Origin: Rhodospirillales bacterium
GTDB lineage: Bacteria; Pseudomonadota; Alphaproteobacteria; Micavibrionales; Micavibrionaceae
Direction of reading: 5' to 3'
Assembly (NCBI GenBank): GCA_020638365.1
Contig: JACKIQ010000009.1
Coordinates: 1-59,058, forward strand
Length of the DNA stretch: 59,058 bases
Shown: positions 8,554 to 17,748 of the stretch, piece by piece
How the letters are laid out: every line of letters starts with the position of its first letter
Numbering within the stretch: the first letter of the stretch is position 1
Notes under the pieces: generated by a model
Seen by the model: the letters and a program-made list of their open reading frames with translations, nothing else
The model's database searches: none
What the model was told of the DNA's origin: nothing
Position numbers and translations under genes: made by a program

Positions 8554-9639
8554 ATGAATCCAGACCGCTATTCCAGACAGGTTATTTTGCCGGAAATCGG
8601 ACAAGAAGGGCAAGCCAAGATGGCTCAATCCTCGGTGCTTTGTGTGGGCGCGGGAGGTCTGGGCAGCCCCGCCCTGCTCTATCTGGCTGCTGCGGGGATC
8701 GGACGGATCGGGCTGATCGACCCCGACCGGGTGGATGAAAGCAACCTTCAGCGTCAGGTGCTTTACGACACTGCGCAGGTCGGGCAGTTCAAGGCGCGTG
8801 CGGCTTCGCAGCGGCTGGCCGATTTGAACCCGCATATCCGCATAGAAGCCTATCAGGGCGAATTGGATGCGGACGCCGCCGCCGAACTTGTTCCGGCTTA
8901 CGATATTATACTGGATGGGACGGATAATTTCGCCGCCAAGTTCCTGATTAACGATGCATCGGTGAAGTTTGGCAAGCCATGGGTTTATAGCGCTATACAG
9001 GGGTTCGAGGCGCAGGTTGCCGTTTTCAATTATGAAGGCTCAGCCTGTTACCGCTGTCTTTATCCGTATGCACCTCTGGGACACATCGCGAATTGCGCCG
9101 AAGGCGGGATCATCGGGGCGGTGGCGGGAATTGCCGGCGTGACTCAGGCTCTTCAAGTTATCAAGATAATTACCGGACATGAGGGTTTTGAACCCTTGAC
9201 CGGCACGTTGTGGACCCTCGATGCGCGAACGATGGCGACGCGGACGCTTTTCATTCCTCGCGATGCGGCCTGCCCGTGCTGTTCTAAAAACCCCGAAGAG
9301 ATCATTCTGGAGTACGAACCGCAAAATTGCGAGATTATTGATCGGGAGGTGCAGGAGATCAGTGTGGAGGGCGCGCAATCCATTGATAACGCGTTTTATG
9401 TCGATGTCCGCGAAGAGTATGAATGGGCTGGCGGAGCTATTGAAGGGGCCACATTCTTGCCTCTTTCAAGGCTGATGGACGGGCATGCGCCGGACTTGCC
9501 GGAAGACCGGACCATTGTTCTCTATTGCGCCAAGGGCGTTCGCAGTCGGCATGCAGCCACCATGCTTAAAGCGCGGGGCGTTCATAATGTCGTGAATTTG
9601 CGCGGCGGGTATGAGGCGTGGCTTCGGGAAAACGCCTAA
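8554..9639 (+). CDS. moeB: MoeB/ThiF-family adenylyltransferase with rhodanese domain
   Basis: E1-like enzyme that adenylates the C-terminal glycine of a ubiquitin-like sulfur carrier (MoaD or ThiS type) and, through its rhodanese domain, can help form the thiocarboxylate used for molybdopterin or thiamine synthesis. The N-terminus has RYSRQVILPEIG and the nucleotide-binding loop GAGGLGSP (about residues 30-40), then SNLQRQV and DGTDNF. Zinc ligands are two CxxC pairs (CYRC and CPCC). The rhodanese domain (about 265-360) has an intact active-site loop CAKGVRS. This architecture matches MoeZ/MoeBR and eukaryotic MOCS3/Uba4. The ATG at 8554 is preferred over an upstream TTG at 8509. No carrier gene lies nearby, so the pathway remains open. 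Confidence 0.9.
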   Translation: MNPDRYSRQVILPEIGQEGQAKMAQSSVLCVGAGGLGSPALLYLAAAGIGRIGLIDPDRVDESNLQRQVLYDTAQVGQFKARAASQRLADLNPHIRIEAYQGELDADAAAELVPAYDIILDGTDNFAAKFLINDASVKFGKPWVYSAIQGFEAQVAVFNYEGSACYRCLYPYAPLGHIANCAEGGIIGAVAGIAGVTQALQVIKIITGHEGFEPLTGTLWTLDARTMATRTLFIPRDAACPCCSKNPEEIILEYEPQNCEIIDREVQEISVEGAQSIDNAFYVDVREEYEWAGGAIEGATFLPLSRLMDGHAPDLPEDRTIVLYCAKGVRSRHAATMLKARGVHNVVNLRGGYEAWLRENA

Positions 9640-9712
9640 TTTCCCCTGAATACGCCCTGTTATGCGGTTATTTTTGCTTTCTCTCATACATTAAATTCTG
9701 TAGCCTTGCGGC

Positions 9713-10687
9713 ATGAGCAAGCACACCGTTACACAATGGTCGCACCCGCATACGTTCGGTCTTGATCGCAAGGGCGAAGCCGAGCGGCGGACGCTGATCG
9801 TACTGATTATCACACTGATTACGATGGTGGTGGAGGTTGCCGCCGGGATTCAGTTCGGTTCGATGGCGCTGCTTGCGGACGGTCTGCATATGGGTTCGCA
9901 CGCCACGGCGCTCGGGATCAACGTGATGGCCTATTATTACGCGCGGAAATACGCGTACGATTCCCGATTTACGTTCGGCACAGGGAAAATCAACGCGCTC
10001 GGGGCCTATACCAGCGCGATCCTTCTGGGTGTTTTTGCCCTTTCCATGGTTTGGGAGAGTACCGACCGCCTGCTTTACCCCCGGCCGATTATCTTTGACT
10101 GGGCGATCGCGGTGGCCGTCGTCGGGCTGATCGTCAACGCGGTGAGTGTGCTTATTCTTCATGTGAAGGATGGGCACGGGCACAGCCATTCACACGCCCA
10201 TGACCACCATCATGAACATCATCACGCGCCCGATCATGTCGATATGAATTTACGCTCGGCCTATCTGCATGTCATGACCGACGCGTTGACCTCCGTACTT
10301 GCCATTATCGCGCTTCTCGCCGGAAAGTATTGGGGCGCGGCGTGGATGGACCCGATGATGGGTTTCCTGGGCGCGGTGCTTATCGTGCGCTGGTCTTGGA
10401 GCCTTCTGAAACAGACGAGCCTGAGGCTTCTTGACTATCAGGCCCCGCCGGCCATCCACGAAGCGGTACGCAAGGCGATCGAGGCCGAGGAGAATACGGA
10501 GATTTTCGACCTGCATGTCTGGCTGATCGCGCCGGGGACCTATGCGGCGATTATCGGAATTGTCACCCATCACCCGAAAGCCCCGGAATATTACAAGGAT
10601 CTCGTGCCGACTAATCTGGGTATTTCGCATATCACCGTCGAAGTTCACGAATGCGCGGATGAAGAATGCCGCGCCCAAACAGCCTAA
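9713..10687 (+). CDS. dmeF: CDF cation efflux transporter, DmeF type
   Basis: Inner-membrane proton-coupled exporter of divalent metals; DmeF members favour Co(II) and Ni(II). Six hydrophobic segments are visible. FGSMALLADGLHMGSH contains the metal-site Asp and His of helix 2, and MTDALTSVLA carries the matching HxxxD-type site of helix 5 (LHVMTD). The long loop after helix 4 is an extreme His-rich stretch (about residues 158-178), a metal-binding segment. The N-terminal WSHPHTFG and RFTFGTGK are typical of DmeF. The C-terminal cytoplasmic domain is present. The expected DmeR repressor gene is not adjacent, so its regulation is unknown. The start ATG at 9713 lies soon after the moeB stop. 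Confidence 0.88.
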   Translation: MSKHTVTQWSHPHTFGLDRKGEAERRTLIVLIITLITMVVEVAAGIQFGSMALLADGLHMGSHATALGINVMAYYYARKYAYDSRFTFGTGKINALGAYTSAILLGVFALSMVWESTDRLLYPRPIIFDWAIAVAVVGLIVNAVSVLILHVKDGHGHSHSHAHDHHHEHHHAPDHVDMNLRSAYLHVMTDALTSVLAIIALLAGKYWGAAWMDPMMGFLGAVLIVRWSWSLLKQTSLRLLDYQAPPAIHEAVRKAIEAEENTEIFDLHVWLIAPGTYAAIIGIVTHHPKAPEYYKDLVPTNLGISHITVEVHECADEECRAQTA

Positions 10688-10699
10688 AGCCTTACCGTT

Positions 10700-11140
10700 C
10701 TAACGCTCCAATCCTGCGTAATCTATATCAATTTCAGGGGGATGGGCGTTGTCGCCTGTCAGGTGCGCATAGAGGGCATGCTTCTCCTCAACGGGCATTA
10801 AGGCGAAACCGCGCAGATCCTGCGGGCTGAATTTATGGTCGGCTTTCAGATATTCGTCAGGGTTATTGTCGATCAGGACTTCCATGATTTGCGAGCGGTA
10901 TATGGCTTTTCCGACCACAAAACCGAACTCCTGCCGCAACGCCATGGGCGTCAGGGCGTTTTCCTGCACCCTTGAGCAGAGCGTTACCGGACGCTGACGG
11001 ATATCGCGGGCATAGCGGAGGAATGCCACGACGTCTTCGTCCGTGCGGACATCCGGTGATTTATCATCGTATGAAATAAGGGTTCCGGAGATATCGCAGA
11101 ATATCCCGGCGGCGCAGGTTAATTCGTCTTCTTCGTCCAT
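10700..11140 (-). CDS. HAD-like small protein
   Basis: About 146 residues. GIFCDISGTL resembles HAD motif I and VTLCSR could be motif II, with VLIDNNPDEY in the place of motif IV. Motif I reads DxSGT, so the second Asp that acts as acid/base in HAD phosphatases is a Ser; activity as a phosphatase is doubtful. The ATG at 11140 is preferred to a GTG at 11182, whose Shine-Dalgarno would be too close. It converges on dmeF with a 12-nt gap. Confidence 0.6.
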   Translation of the reverse strand: MDEEDELTCAAGIFCDISGTLISYDDKSPDVRTDEDVVAFLRYARDIRQRPVTLCSRVQENALTPMALRQEFGFVVGKAIYRSQIMEVLIDNNPDEYLKADHKFSPQDLRGFALMPVEEKHALYAHLTGDNAHPPEIDIDYAGLER

Positions 11141-11254
11141 AGCAATTCCACCCGCTTTCCGCTTGCTCCCGTTTATTATCACGCCTCTATCGCGTGTTTT
11201 AGTTTATCGTTATTATCGAAAATCAACAAATATTTTATTTCGTCTGCGGACTGT

Positions 11255-11617
11255 TCAAGGGCTTTTGTCTTCCTTCTTTTCGTCTTGTTCTTCGAGTATG
11301 TTGATGATACCCATCAGCCCGGTGACCATCTGGTTGGCGCTTTGCATGAACTGGTCCTGAGATTGCGAAATCTGCTCCTGAAGGCCGCTGGTCGTAGACA
11401 GGACGCCTTCCTGAATGCTGCCGATCGACTGGCATCCGGAATTGCCATTCAGGACGGAGCACACCGCGACCTCCCCGGTACGGGTATCAATGCGGTAGGC
11501 GGCGGGAATCGTGCCGACACTGGCGATCTGGTAACGGCCGGTTTCGGCGTGATAAACAACCGCTCCGCCGACGATCAGAGCGCTCAGGAACAGCGAAAAA
11601 GCAGGAAATTTCTTCAT
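11255..11617 (-). CDS. Small exported or membrane-anchored protein
   Basis: 120 residues, not recognised. A Lys-Lys start followed by a hydrophobic segment (residues 4-22) is a signal peptide or anchor. The middle has two Cys about ten residues apart (AVCSVL and GCQSIG), likely a disulfide. The C-terminal half is Gln/Ser/Met-rich and predicted helical, ending in a charged Glu/Lys tail. GGAGG sits 7 nt before the ATG, a strong ribosome-binding site. Confidence 0.65.
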   Translation of the reverse strand: MKKFPAFSLFLSALIVGGAVVYHAETGRYQIASVGTIPAAYRIDTRTGEVAVCSVLNGNSGCQSIGSIQEGVLSTTSGLQEQISQSQDQFMQSANQMVTGLMGIINILEEQDEKKEDKSP

Positions 11618-11690
11618 GTCGAACCTCCGGAAAAAGCTTTCTAAAGAAATCTAATCCCCGGCGAGAGATTTTGCAAATCGGAAGGATCGT

Positions 11691-12722
11691 TTATTGCGGC
11701 GGGAGAGGTTCGCCGTCCTGATACCCGGTTTCCGCTCTGCTGCCGGTCTTATAATCCGGCGTTTCGGGGCCTCGGAGTTCGGCGATCTCTTCCTTCAGTC
11801 CTTCTATCAGCCCGAGCATAAGATCTTTTTCCGTCGCCATTCCGAGGAAGCTCTGCGTGTCAATCAATTCGGCCTCGGCTAGAAAGCGTTGCTGATCGCG
11901 CGGCATGACGCGGCGGGCCGTTTCTATGGCTCGTTCATATTCGTGGAGATAGTGCGCGTCCCGTTCTATTGCTGAGCGGTAGCGGGTTTCGAAATCGCCG
12001 GAAGGCTCCCCTGCCTTCTCCATTTTCTGCCGCGCGGCGATGAGCGGAATGATCGCGCATTGATTAAAATAGGCACGGCTTGTGCGGATGTCGTTGCGCG
12101 AGGATACCGTGCTGTCCGGGTCCGTGATTTCTGGTGATCCGCCGGGTTCATAGACGGCGTTGTGCGCGGAGGCGATGCGGTCGGCTCGCTCCTCGAAGCT
12201 CAGGTTTCCGGCGTAGCCGGGAGCTTGGGTATCCGACATGCAGGTGATGCAGGGCCGGATGGTTCCATCCTCGGCCTCGACATCCAGAATAGCGAATTTA
12301 TAAACATGCGCCCCCTTGGTCTGCATGGTTTCACGGTTTCGCAGCAGTTCAAGATTTTCGGCGCGCTGTTCCAGTGTAAGGTCGCTGTAGGTCAGAATCC
12401 CGCCCGCCTGCACCTCTCCCTCTTCGTGTTCCAATCCAAAAACGAGGCCGGGATGATTGTTGGTACCGCTGCGCGAACATTCGATGACCAGGTCGCGGCG
12501 GCCATTTGGGAGAAGGCCCCGCTGCACAGTGAGGCCGGTTTTGTAGTGCGGCTGGTCCGGCAGAGACCCGTAGCCAAAAATATTGTTAACATCAGTGATA
12601 GAAAAACCGCGGGCATCCAACGCCTCCTGCAGGCCGGGCATGGCGGCCACGGCTCTTTGCAGCCGTTCGAGTTGGACCTTATCGCCACCTTCGGAATATG
12701 TATTGAAACCGTCTAACGGCAT
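11691..12722 (-). CDS. Hypothetical protein, 343 aa
   Basis: Not recognised. No signal peptide or membrane segment. The first 200 residues look like a mixed alpha/beta domain (YKTGLTVQRGLL, RDLVIECSRSGTNN, VFGLEHEEGEV, YKFAILDVEAEDG); the rest is charged and helical with a possible coiled-coil near 290-315 (LMLGLIEGLKEEIAELRG). The ATG at 12722 has AAGGGG 5 nt upstream. It sits in a run of minus-strand genes, 74 nt upstream of the small exported protein. Confidence 0.6.
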   Translation of the reverse strand: MPLDGFNTYSEGGDKVQLERLQRAVAAMPGLQEALDARGFSITDVNNIFGYGSLPDQPHYKTGLTVQRGLLPNGRRDLVIECSRSGTNNHPGLVFGLEHEEGEVQAGGILTYSDLTLEQRAENLELLRNRETMQTKGAHVYKFAILDVEAEDGTIRPCITCMSDTQAPGYAGNLSFEERADRIASAHNAVYEPGGSPEITDPDSTVSSRNDIRTSRAYFNQCAIIPLIAARQKMEKAGEPSGDFETRYRSAIERDAHYLHEYERAIETARRVMPRDQQRFLAEAELIDTQSFLGMATEKDLMLGLIEGLKEEIAELRGPETPDYKTGSRAETGYQDGEPLPPQ

Positions 12723-12807
12723 AACCCCTTACCACGCTTAAATTTTGCTTTTCATATTTATAGCGCCAGTATACCGGAAAGCGCTCTTTTTTGACAACTT
12801 CTAGAGG

Positions 12808-13593
12808 CTATTCAATTTCAAAAGTCACATTCACCGTGGCGGTTATCTTAATCTGGCCGAGGGAGAGAGCGCCCTCGCTTTCGCCGCTTCCGCCGGTCGG
12901 GGCCTCCTGAATCACGTTCTGCGTCATCTGGTTCATTCCACGCTGCCCGCCGTAGCCGTGCCAGTAATAGGAGGAATAGTTCTGGACGCTGATCCCTATC
13001 GGCTTGCCTATTTTTACCCCCAGAACGGCTGCGATGGCTTGGGCTTTTTCCCTGGCCGCGAGCGCCGCCTTTTCCCTTGCCGCGTCCCTGTGCTTACGCA
13101 GCTCGGTTGTTACGAACTGGATATTGTCGATGTTGGTGACGCCGAGTTGGAGGGATTTTGTGATCAGATCCTCATAACGGGAGAGATCGGTCAGGCGCAC
13201 CTGAATCCCCTTGCGGACGCTGTAGTAAACGATTTCCAGCGGGTTGCACTGGCCGCTCATTTCATCCTCGTAGCGGCAGCTGCGGTAGGTGGGGGTAACA
13301 GTCGTGAAGTCGGTTTGAATGTGTTCCTTTTTCAAGCCCTGCGTTTCTGTCGTGTAGGAGACCAGTGCCTTAACGATGTCGTCGTTTTTCTTCTGGGTCG
13401 CGGTGAGGTCCGGGCCGCGGCTTTCTGCGGTGAGCGCGATCAGGACCTGATCGGGAACCACGCGTATTTCCGCTTCGCCACTGACATTGATTGAGCGCCC
13501 GCTGACCGGATTCAGGAACGCGGCTTGTGCGCTGACAGGGGGTGCGCAGAGTGAAAAAACCAGAGCAAGAATTGTGAGAATACGGGTCTGCAT
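12808..13593 (-). CDS. Periplasmic SIMPL-domain (DUF541) protein
   Basis: About 261 residues with a clear Sec signal peptide (MQTRILTILALVFSL...SAQA). The mature part matches SIMPL/DUF541 proteins: SINVSGEAEIRVVPDQVLIAL at the N-terminus, a central LGVTNIDNIQF, and the helical REKALAAREKAQAIAAVLGVKIGKP segment, ending in ITATVNVTFEIE. The E. coli relative YggE is linked to oxidative stress tolerance; molecular function is not settled. GGAGG lies 5 nt before the ATG at 13593, which decides that start over one four codons upstream. Confidence 0.85.
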   Translation of the reverse strand: MQTRILTILALVFSLCAPPVSAQAAFLNPVSGRSINVSGEAEIRVVPDQVLIALTAESRGPDLTATQKKNDDIVKALVSYTTETQGLKKEHIQTDFTTVTPTYRSCRYEDEMSGQCNPLEIVYYSVRKGIQVRLTDLSRYEDLITKSLQLGVTNIDNIQFVTTELRKHRDAAREKAALAAREKAQAIAAVLGVKIGKPIGISVQNYSSYYWHGYGGQRGMNQMTQNVIQEAPTGGSGESEGALSLGQIKITATVNVTFEIE

Positions 13594-13665
13594 GACGGCC
13601 TCCAACGATCAGGTACCTTCATAGGGTAGAGGATTCGCGATGGGGCGACAATAAACAGGACGCAT

Positions 13666-13694
13666 AAAAAAACCGGGCCTTTGTCGTGGCCCGG
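13666..13694 (-). terminator. Intrinsic terminator
   Basis: CCGGGCC (13673-13679) and GGCCCGG (13688-13694) form a 7-bp GC stem with an 8-nt loop. On the minus strand it is followed by seven T. It lies 21 nt after the stop of the 292-residue gene and would end its transcript. Confidence 0.85.
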
Positions 13695-13715
13695 CTCGTG
13701 TTGTTCGGTTTATCT

Positions 13716-14594
13716 CTAGACCCGGATGGTCGGCGCCGCCGGTGACATGCCCGGGTTGTTGTTCGGGCCGTTGGGGTCGTTGGTCGGCGTGTTGAGCGTG
13801 TACTGGGGCGGCTCGACTTCCGGCTCGGGCGTTCCCAGAGCAGGTTTGACGTCCCCTTTCGGGTCTTCGGCCTTCTGCATGCTGAACATTTCAGAATCCA
13901 GAGCCTGGAAAAACGCTCCGAATCCGGCAAAGCCAGCTCGGGAACCTGCAATTTCGTTCAGTCCGGAAAGCGCTTCGCGCATCTGCTCCAGATTGCCCAT
14001 CGGACCGAGAGCCTTGTTGAGATCTTCCCAGTCGACTCCCATAGCATTCATGCTCAGAGCATAGCCGTTGATCGTGGCGCGGAAGTCGCTGTCGATTCCG
14101 TCCTGATCGTGGCGATGGCCGACCTGCCAAATTCCATGTTCATTGTCGGGATCATACACATCCCAGCCGGCCTCACGGTGCGTCGCGCTCAAGGCGACTT
14201 CCTCACTTCCAAAACGGCCCTGCTGGAGTTTGTCCACGTCCTCCGAAATGTTCGCGTATCGGAGCTTATCGCCTGTCGTGCTGGCGGCCATGAAAAGGTC
14301 ACCGGCCGCGCCTTCGTTTCCAGTATAGCCGAGCTGCCTGGACACAACGTCAATATCCATCAGGCGAAGATCGACGTTCATCATCGCTTCATCGAAGTAG
14401 GCGTCGCGCGCGAACCTGTCCTGATCCAGGTCGACTCCGGAAGCCAATATGTCCTCTGCACCTACGCCGGCCAAGGCCATTTCTTCCGGGTTTACAAACA
14501 TTTCAGTTTCCGTCTTCCGGCTACCCCCTTCAGACTCACCGCCCAGATCAATCCCGGCCATGTCAGGCATTTGAAAAGAAAATGAAGATGACAT
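13716..14594 (-). CDS. Hypothetical acidic protein, 292 aa
   Basis: Not recognised. Acidic, Met/Asp-rich, no signal peptide. The C-terminal 45 residues are Pro/Asn/Gly-rich and probably disordered. The gene has its own promoter-like sequence and terminator, so it is a single-gene transcript. A type I or other non-Sec secretion route is possible but nothing in the sequence proves it. Another acidic Ala/Gly-rich unknown with similar style lies at 57284-58585, with no obvious shared sequence. Confidence 0.6.
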   Translation of the reverse strand: MSSSFSFQMPDMAGIDLGGESEGGSRKTETEMFVNPEEMALAGVGAEDILASGVDLDQDRFARDAYFDEAMMNVDLRLMDIDVVSRQLGYTGNEGAAGDLFMAASTTGDKLRYANISEDVDKLQQGRFGSEEVALSATHREAGWDVYDPDNEHGIWQVGHRHDQDGIDSDFRATINGYALSMNAMGVDWEDLNKALGPMGNLEQMREALSGLNEIAGSRAGFAGFGAFFQALDSEMFSMQKAEDPKGDVKPALGTPEPEVEPPQYTLNTPTNDPNGPNNNPGMSPAAPTIRV

Positions 14595-14660
14595 TGTTAT
14601 TTTCCTTTATTGCTTCTATCGGTGTGCAAAGCCCGGCTGCGCACACTTCCCCTCTTTATA

Positions 14661-14689
14661 TTTATAGGAAAATTCTACAGGATATGCAA
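14661..14689 (-). promoter_or_regulatory. Sigma-70-type promoter of the acidic protein gene
   Basis: On the minus strand, TTGCAT (14689-14684) and TATAAA (14666-14661) are separated by 17 nt, in an AT-rich stretch. It would give a 5' leader of about 55-60 nt before the ATG at 14594. Confidence 0.45.
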
Positions 14690-14743
14690 ATTTTTAGCAA
14701 AAAATTAAAATTGGTATTTTTTAAGGATTTTACGGCTAATCTC

Positions 14744-15826
14744 TTATGAAACTTTTCTTTTTTGTACTTCTACGGGTTCCGGGATAGCGTTTAATAGGCC
14801 TCTTTCGGTGATATATCCGGTCACGTAACGCGCCGGGGTGATGTCAAAGGCGGGATTGGCCGCCGGGGATTGGGTGATTCGTACCTTTTCAACAGTTCCG
14901 GTAGGGTTTTGGCCTTCTATATGCGTGACTTCTTCGGCGCCACGCTCCTCGATAGGAATATCTTCACCGGATTCGAGGGTGTAGTCGATGGTCGGGTACG
15001 GCAGGGCAACGTAGAACGGGATATTGTTGTCATAGGCCGCAAGCGCTTTCAGATAGGTACCGATCTTGTTGCATACATCGCCGTTACGCACGACACGGTC
15101 CGTTCCGACGATACAGAGGTCTACCTGCCGGCGCTGCATCAGATGGCCGCCCGCGTTATCGGCAATCACCGTATGCGGGACACCGTGATGGGCCAGTTCA
15201 TAGGCCGTAAGGGATGCACCCTGATTGCGGGGGCGGGTTTCGTCGACCCACACATGGACGGCTATGCCCTCATCGTGGGCCATGTATATCGGCGAGGTAA
15301 TCGTGCCGTAATCAACAGTTGCCAGCCAGCCCGCGTTGCAGTGGGTCAGGATATTGACGGGTTTCCCGTTTTTCTGCTTCGAAATTTCACGGATCAGCGG
15401 CAGGCCGTTGAGACCGATCCTGCGGTTGATTTCCACGTCTTCGTCGCAAATTGCTTTCGTGCGGGCGTAAGCAGCCTGCGCGCGCATTTCTCGGGGCAGG
15501 GTTTTGACGGCATTCATAACCTCATCCAACGCCCAGCGGAGATTTACGGCTGTGGGGCGCGTAGCCAGTAAAAGGTCGTATGAGTTTTTCAGGTTTTCAT
15601 CCGAAGGATCTTTCCGAAGCGCCAGGCACAAGCCATAAGCACCCGTAGCGGCCAGAAGCGGCGCGCCGCGCGTCCACATTTCACGGATGGCCACGGCGGC
15701 CTGATCGCGTTCCGTCAACTCCACGAAGACAAGTTCCCACGGCAGCTTGCGCTGGTCAAAAATACGGACCGACCAGCCGTTATCGTTGAGTTCTATCGAG
15801 CGGTAGTGTTTGCCGTCTATCTTCAT
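14744..15826 (-). CDS. mtnA: S-methyl-5-thioribose-1-phosphate isomerase
   Basis: Converts 5-methylthioribose-1-phosphate to 5-methylthioribulose-1-phosphate in methionine salvage. 360 residues, the usual family length. IREMWTRGAPLLA near residue 50 binds phosphate; THCNAG carries the catalytic Cys (about residue 165) and VGTDRV the catalytic Asp (about 245); NKIGTY follows. It is the last gene of mtnB-mtnD-mtnC-mtnA, 15 nt after mtnC. A related eIF2B-alpha-like function is ruled out by these motifs. Confidence 0.95.
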   Translation of the reverse strand: MKIDGKHYRSIELNDNGWSVRIFDQRKLPWELVFVELTERDQAAVAIREMWTRGAPLLAATGAYGLCLALRKDPSDENLKNSYDLLLATRPTAVNLRWALDEVMNAVKTLPREMRAQAAYARTKAICDEDVEINRRIGLNGLPLIREISKQKNGKPVNILTHCNAGWLATVDYGTITSPIYMAHDEGIAVHVWVDETRPRNQGASLTAYELAHHGVPHTVIADNAGGHLMQRRQVDLCIVGTDRVVRNGDVCNKIGTYLKALAAYDNNIPFYVALPYPTIDYTLESGEDIPIEERGAEEVTHIEGQNPTGTVEKVRITQSPAANPAFDITPARYVTGYITERGLLNAIPEPVEVQKRKVS

Positions 15827-15841
15827 CTTCCCTGCCCGGTT

Positions 15842-16543
15842 TCAAGCCGCAAGTTTATCCGGCTCTATTTCCTCGAAGTTCTTAACCACCGTGTAATTGC
15901 GCAGATCGTCCTGTACGCCGTCCCGATCGAGAACAATTACGGCCATGCCTGCTTTGGAAGCGGCCTCAATTTCCTGCGTGTTGTCGGAAAGAAAAAGAAC
16001 CTGATCGGGAGGCAACCCGATTTCCGAAGCGATTATTTCGTAGGATTCCCTTTGAAGCTTGGGCCCGGTCGTCGTATCAAAATAACCTGTGAAAAGCGTG
16101 GTCAGGTCGCCCGCGGCGGTGTTGGAGAAGAGAAGCTTCTGCGCCGCGATGGAGCCGGAGGAGTAAATATAAAGGTCCAGACCCGCCTTTTTCCATTTTT
16201 TCAGATTTTCCACTGCGTCGTCGTATATATGGCCGTGAAGTTCACCGGCTTCGTATCCCGCCTGCCAGATCATACCCTGCAGAGTCTTAAGGGGCGTGAG
16301 TTTTTTATCTTCCTCAATCCATCGCTGGAGGACTTCCACGACCTCTTCGTCATTCAGTCCTGCGTTGTTTTCCTCTTTACGGACATCATCGAGGATTGGC
16401 GCGACTTCGTCGGAAAATTCTTCGACGAAGCCGGGAAGGTGTTTAAAAGCGTATGGAAAGAGGACGTCCTTGACAAAAGAAATGGAACTGGTCGTCCCCT
16501 CGATATCAGTCAGGATAGCCTTGATTCCGGATTTCTTGGTCAT
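15842..16543 (-). CDS. mtnC: Enolase-phosphatase E1
   Basis: HAD-superfamily enzyme that enolises and dephosphorylates 2,3-diketo-5-methylthiopentyl-1-phosphate to give acireductone. 233 residues. Motif I is LTDIEGTTSS (DxEGT, the E1 variant), motif II lies in YIYSSGS, and motif IV is FLSDNTQEIEAA. Its position between mtnD and mtnA, 15 nt from each, agrees with the salvage role. Confidence 0.95.
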   Translation of the reverse strand: MTKKSGIKAILTDIEGTTSSISFVKDVLFPYAFKHLPGFVEEFSDEVAPILDDVRKEENNAGLNDEEVVEVLQRWIEEDKKLTPLKTLQGMIWQAGYEAGELHGHIYDDAVENLKKWKKAGLDLYIYSSGSIAAQKLLFSNTAAGDLTTLFTGYFDTTTGPKLQRESYEIIASEIGLPPDQVLFLSDNTQEIEAASKAGMAVIVLDRDGVQDDLRNYTVVKNFEEIEPDKLAA

Positions 16544-16558
16544 GTTTATTGTGTCCGC

Positions 16559-17116
16559 TTATGCCGCCAGATGTTTTTCAAATTTCGGAAATTTCTCTGC
16601 AATGTCATCGCCTGTAAACTCCGCGACCCAGCCTTCGGGCGTCTGGAAAAAACGTATACATGTAAAATCAGGCTCCGGCCCCATATCGAACCAGTGTTTA
16701 ACACCCGCCGGGACGCTTATGAGGTCGCCCCGTGAACACAAGGTCATGTAGAGCTTGCCGCCGGTGCGGAGATAGAAAATACCCTCTCCTTCCACGAAGA
16801 AGCGAACCTCGTCCTCGGCGTGAATATGCTCCGAAAGAAATTTTCCCCGGGCCTCTTTCTTTTTCGGGTTATCCGGGGCAAGGCGGACAACATCCACGGT
16901 GTTATAGCCGCCGATTTTCTTGATGCGCTCGATATCCTCCGCATAAGCCTCCATCACCGCCTTGTCATCCGCGTCTTTTGGCAAGATGCCCTTGGGCGTC
17001 CAGCGTTCAAAGGTCACACCGATTTCCTTCATTCTTTCAGCGATGACTGCTCCGTCCTCCGTATCAAGTTCGACGTTATCGGGCGCATTATCCGGGAATA
17101 CGGTCAGGCGACTCAT
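16559..17116 (-). CDS. mtnD: Acireductone dioxygenase
   Basis: Cupin metalloenzyme that cleaves acireductone with O2: with Fe to the methionine precursor 4-methylthio-2-oxobutanoate plus formate, with Ni off-pathway with CO release. 185 residues. Metal ligands are seen in EHIHAEDEVRFF (H-x-H-x4-E) and in GVKHWFDMG (third His). It lies 11 nt after mtnB and 15 nt before mtnC on the minus strand. Confidence 0.95.
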   Translation of the reverse strand: MSRLTVFPDNAPDNVELDTEDGAVIAERMKEIGVTFERWTPKGILPKDADDKAVMEAYAEDIERIKKIGGYNTVDVVRLAPDNPKKKEARGKFLSEHIHAEDEVRFFVEGEGIFYLRTGGKLYMTLCSRGDLISVPAGVKHWFDMGPEPDFTCIRFFQTPEGWVAEFTGDDIAEKFPKFEKHLAA

Positions 17117-17127
17117 GGGTTTTCTCC

Positions 17128-17748
17128 CTATCTTTTCTTCAGCTTCAGGGTTTCGAGTTCGCAGGATAGCAAAACTTCGAGCGCTTCGACAACCTGCGCG
17201 GCTTCGTTCATCGTCCGGCCCCAGCCGTAGAGTCCGTGGGCGCGGATCATAAAGGCGGAGGATGCAGGCCTGTCTTTTAAAACTGCGCGAACCTGCTCTC
17301 CGAGATCCTCCATATCCTGCGTATTGTCGAAAACGGGAACGGAGACGCGCACATCGTGCGTTTTTATACCCGGAAAAACCTTGAGCAGTTCATAGCCTTC
17401 CAGATGGTAAAATTTTTCCCGGCTGTGATAATTGGTCAGGACCACCAGCGGGACGGAATGGCTGTGCAGGATGGCGTTCGCTTCCGGGTACTGTTCGTAA
17501 AGAACGGTGTGCAGGAGGGTTTCGGCGGAAGGCTTTTTATCCTCCAGCGGTTGTCCGGATGCATCAACGCGCATGATATCTTTTTTTTCCAAGAGGCCCT
17601 TGTGAGCGCCGGAAACGGTTATGGCGATCGACCCGTCCGCCAGACGCATCGAATAATTTCCCGCCGTCGCCGGGGCGAGGCCCAGCGTATCCAGACGGTT
17701 CCCGGCTCCGATAATGTTCTTGGCCGCGCTTTCAAATGTCGTTGTCAT
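17128..17748 (-). CDS. mtnB: Methylthioribulose-1-phosphate dehydratase
   Basis: Class II aldolase-fold zinc enzyme dehydrating 5-methylthioribulose-1-phosphate. 206 residues. Zinc ligands are HSHSVPLV (two His) and IRAHGLYGWG (third His); GNYSMRL is the N-terminal phosphate-binding region. First gene of the mtnBDCA unit. No Shine-Dalgarno precedes the ATG at 17748; instead a -10-like CTATAT/TATAAC lies only about 6-14 nt upstream, so the message could be leaderless. mtnP, mtnN or mtnK is not in the window. Confidence 0.94.
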   Translation of the reverse strand: MTTTFESAAKNIIGAGNRLDTLGLAPATAGNYSMRLADGSIAITVSGAHKGLLEKKDIMRVDASGQPLEDKKPSAETLLHTVLYEQYPEANAILHSHSVPLVVLTNYHSREKFYHLEGYELLKVFPGIKTHDVRVSVPVFDNTQDMEDLGEQVRAVLKDRPASSAFMIRAHGLYGWGRTMNEAAQVVEALEVLLSCELETLKLKKR

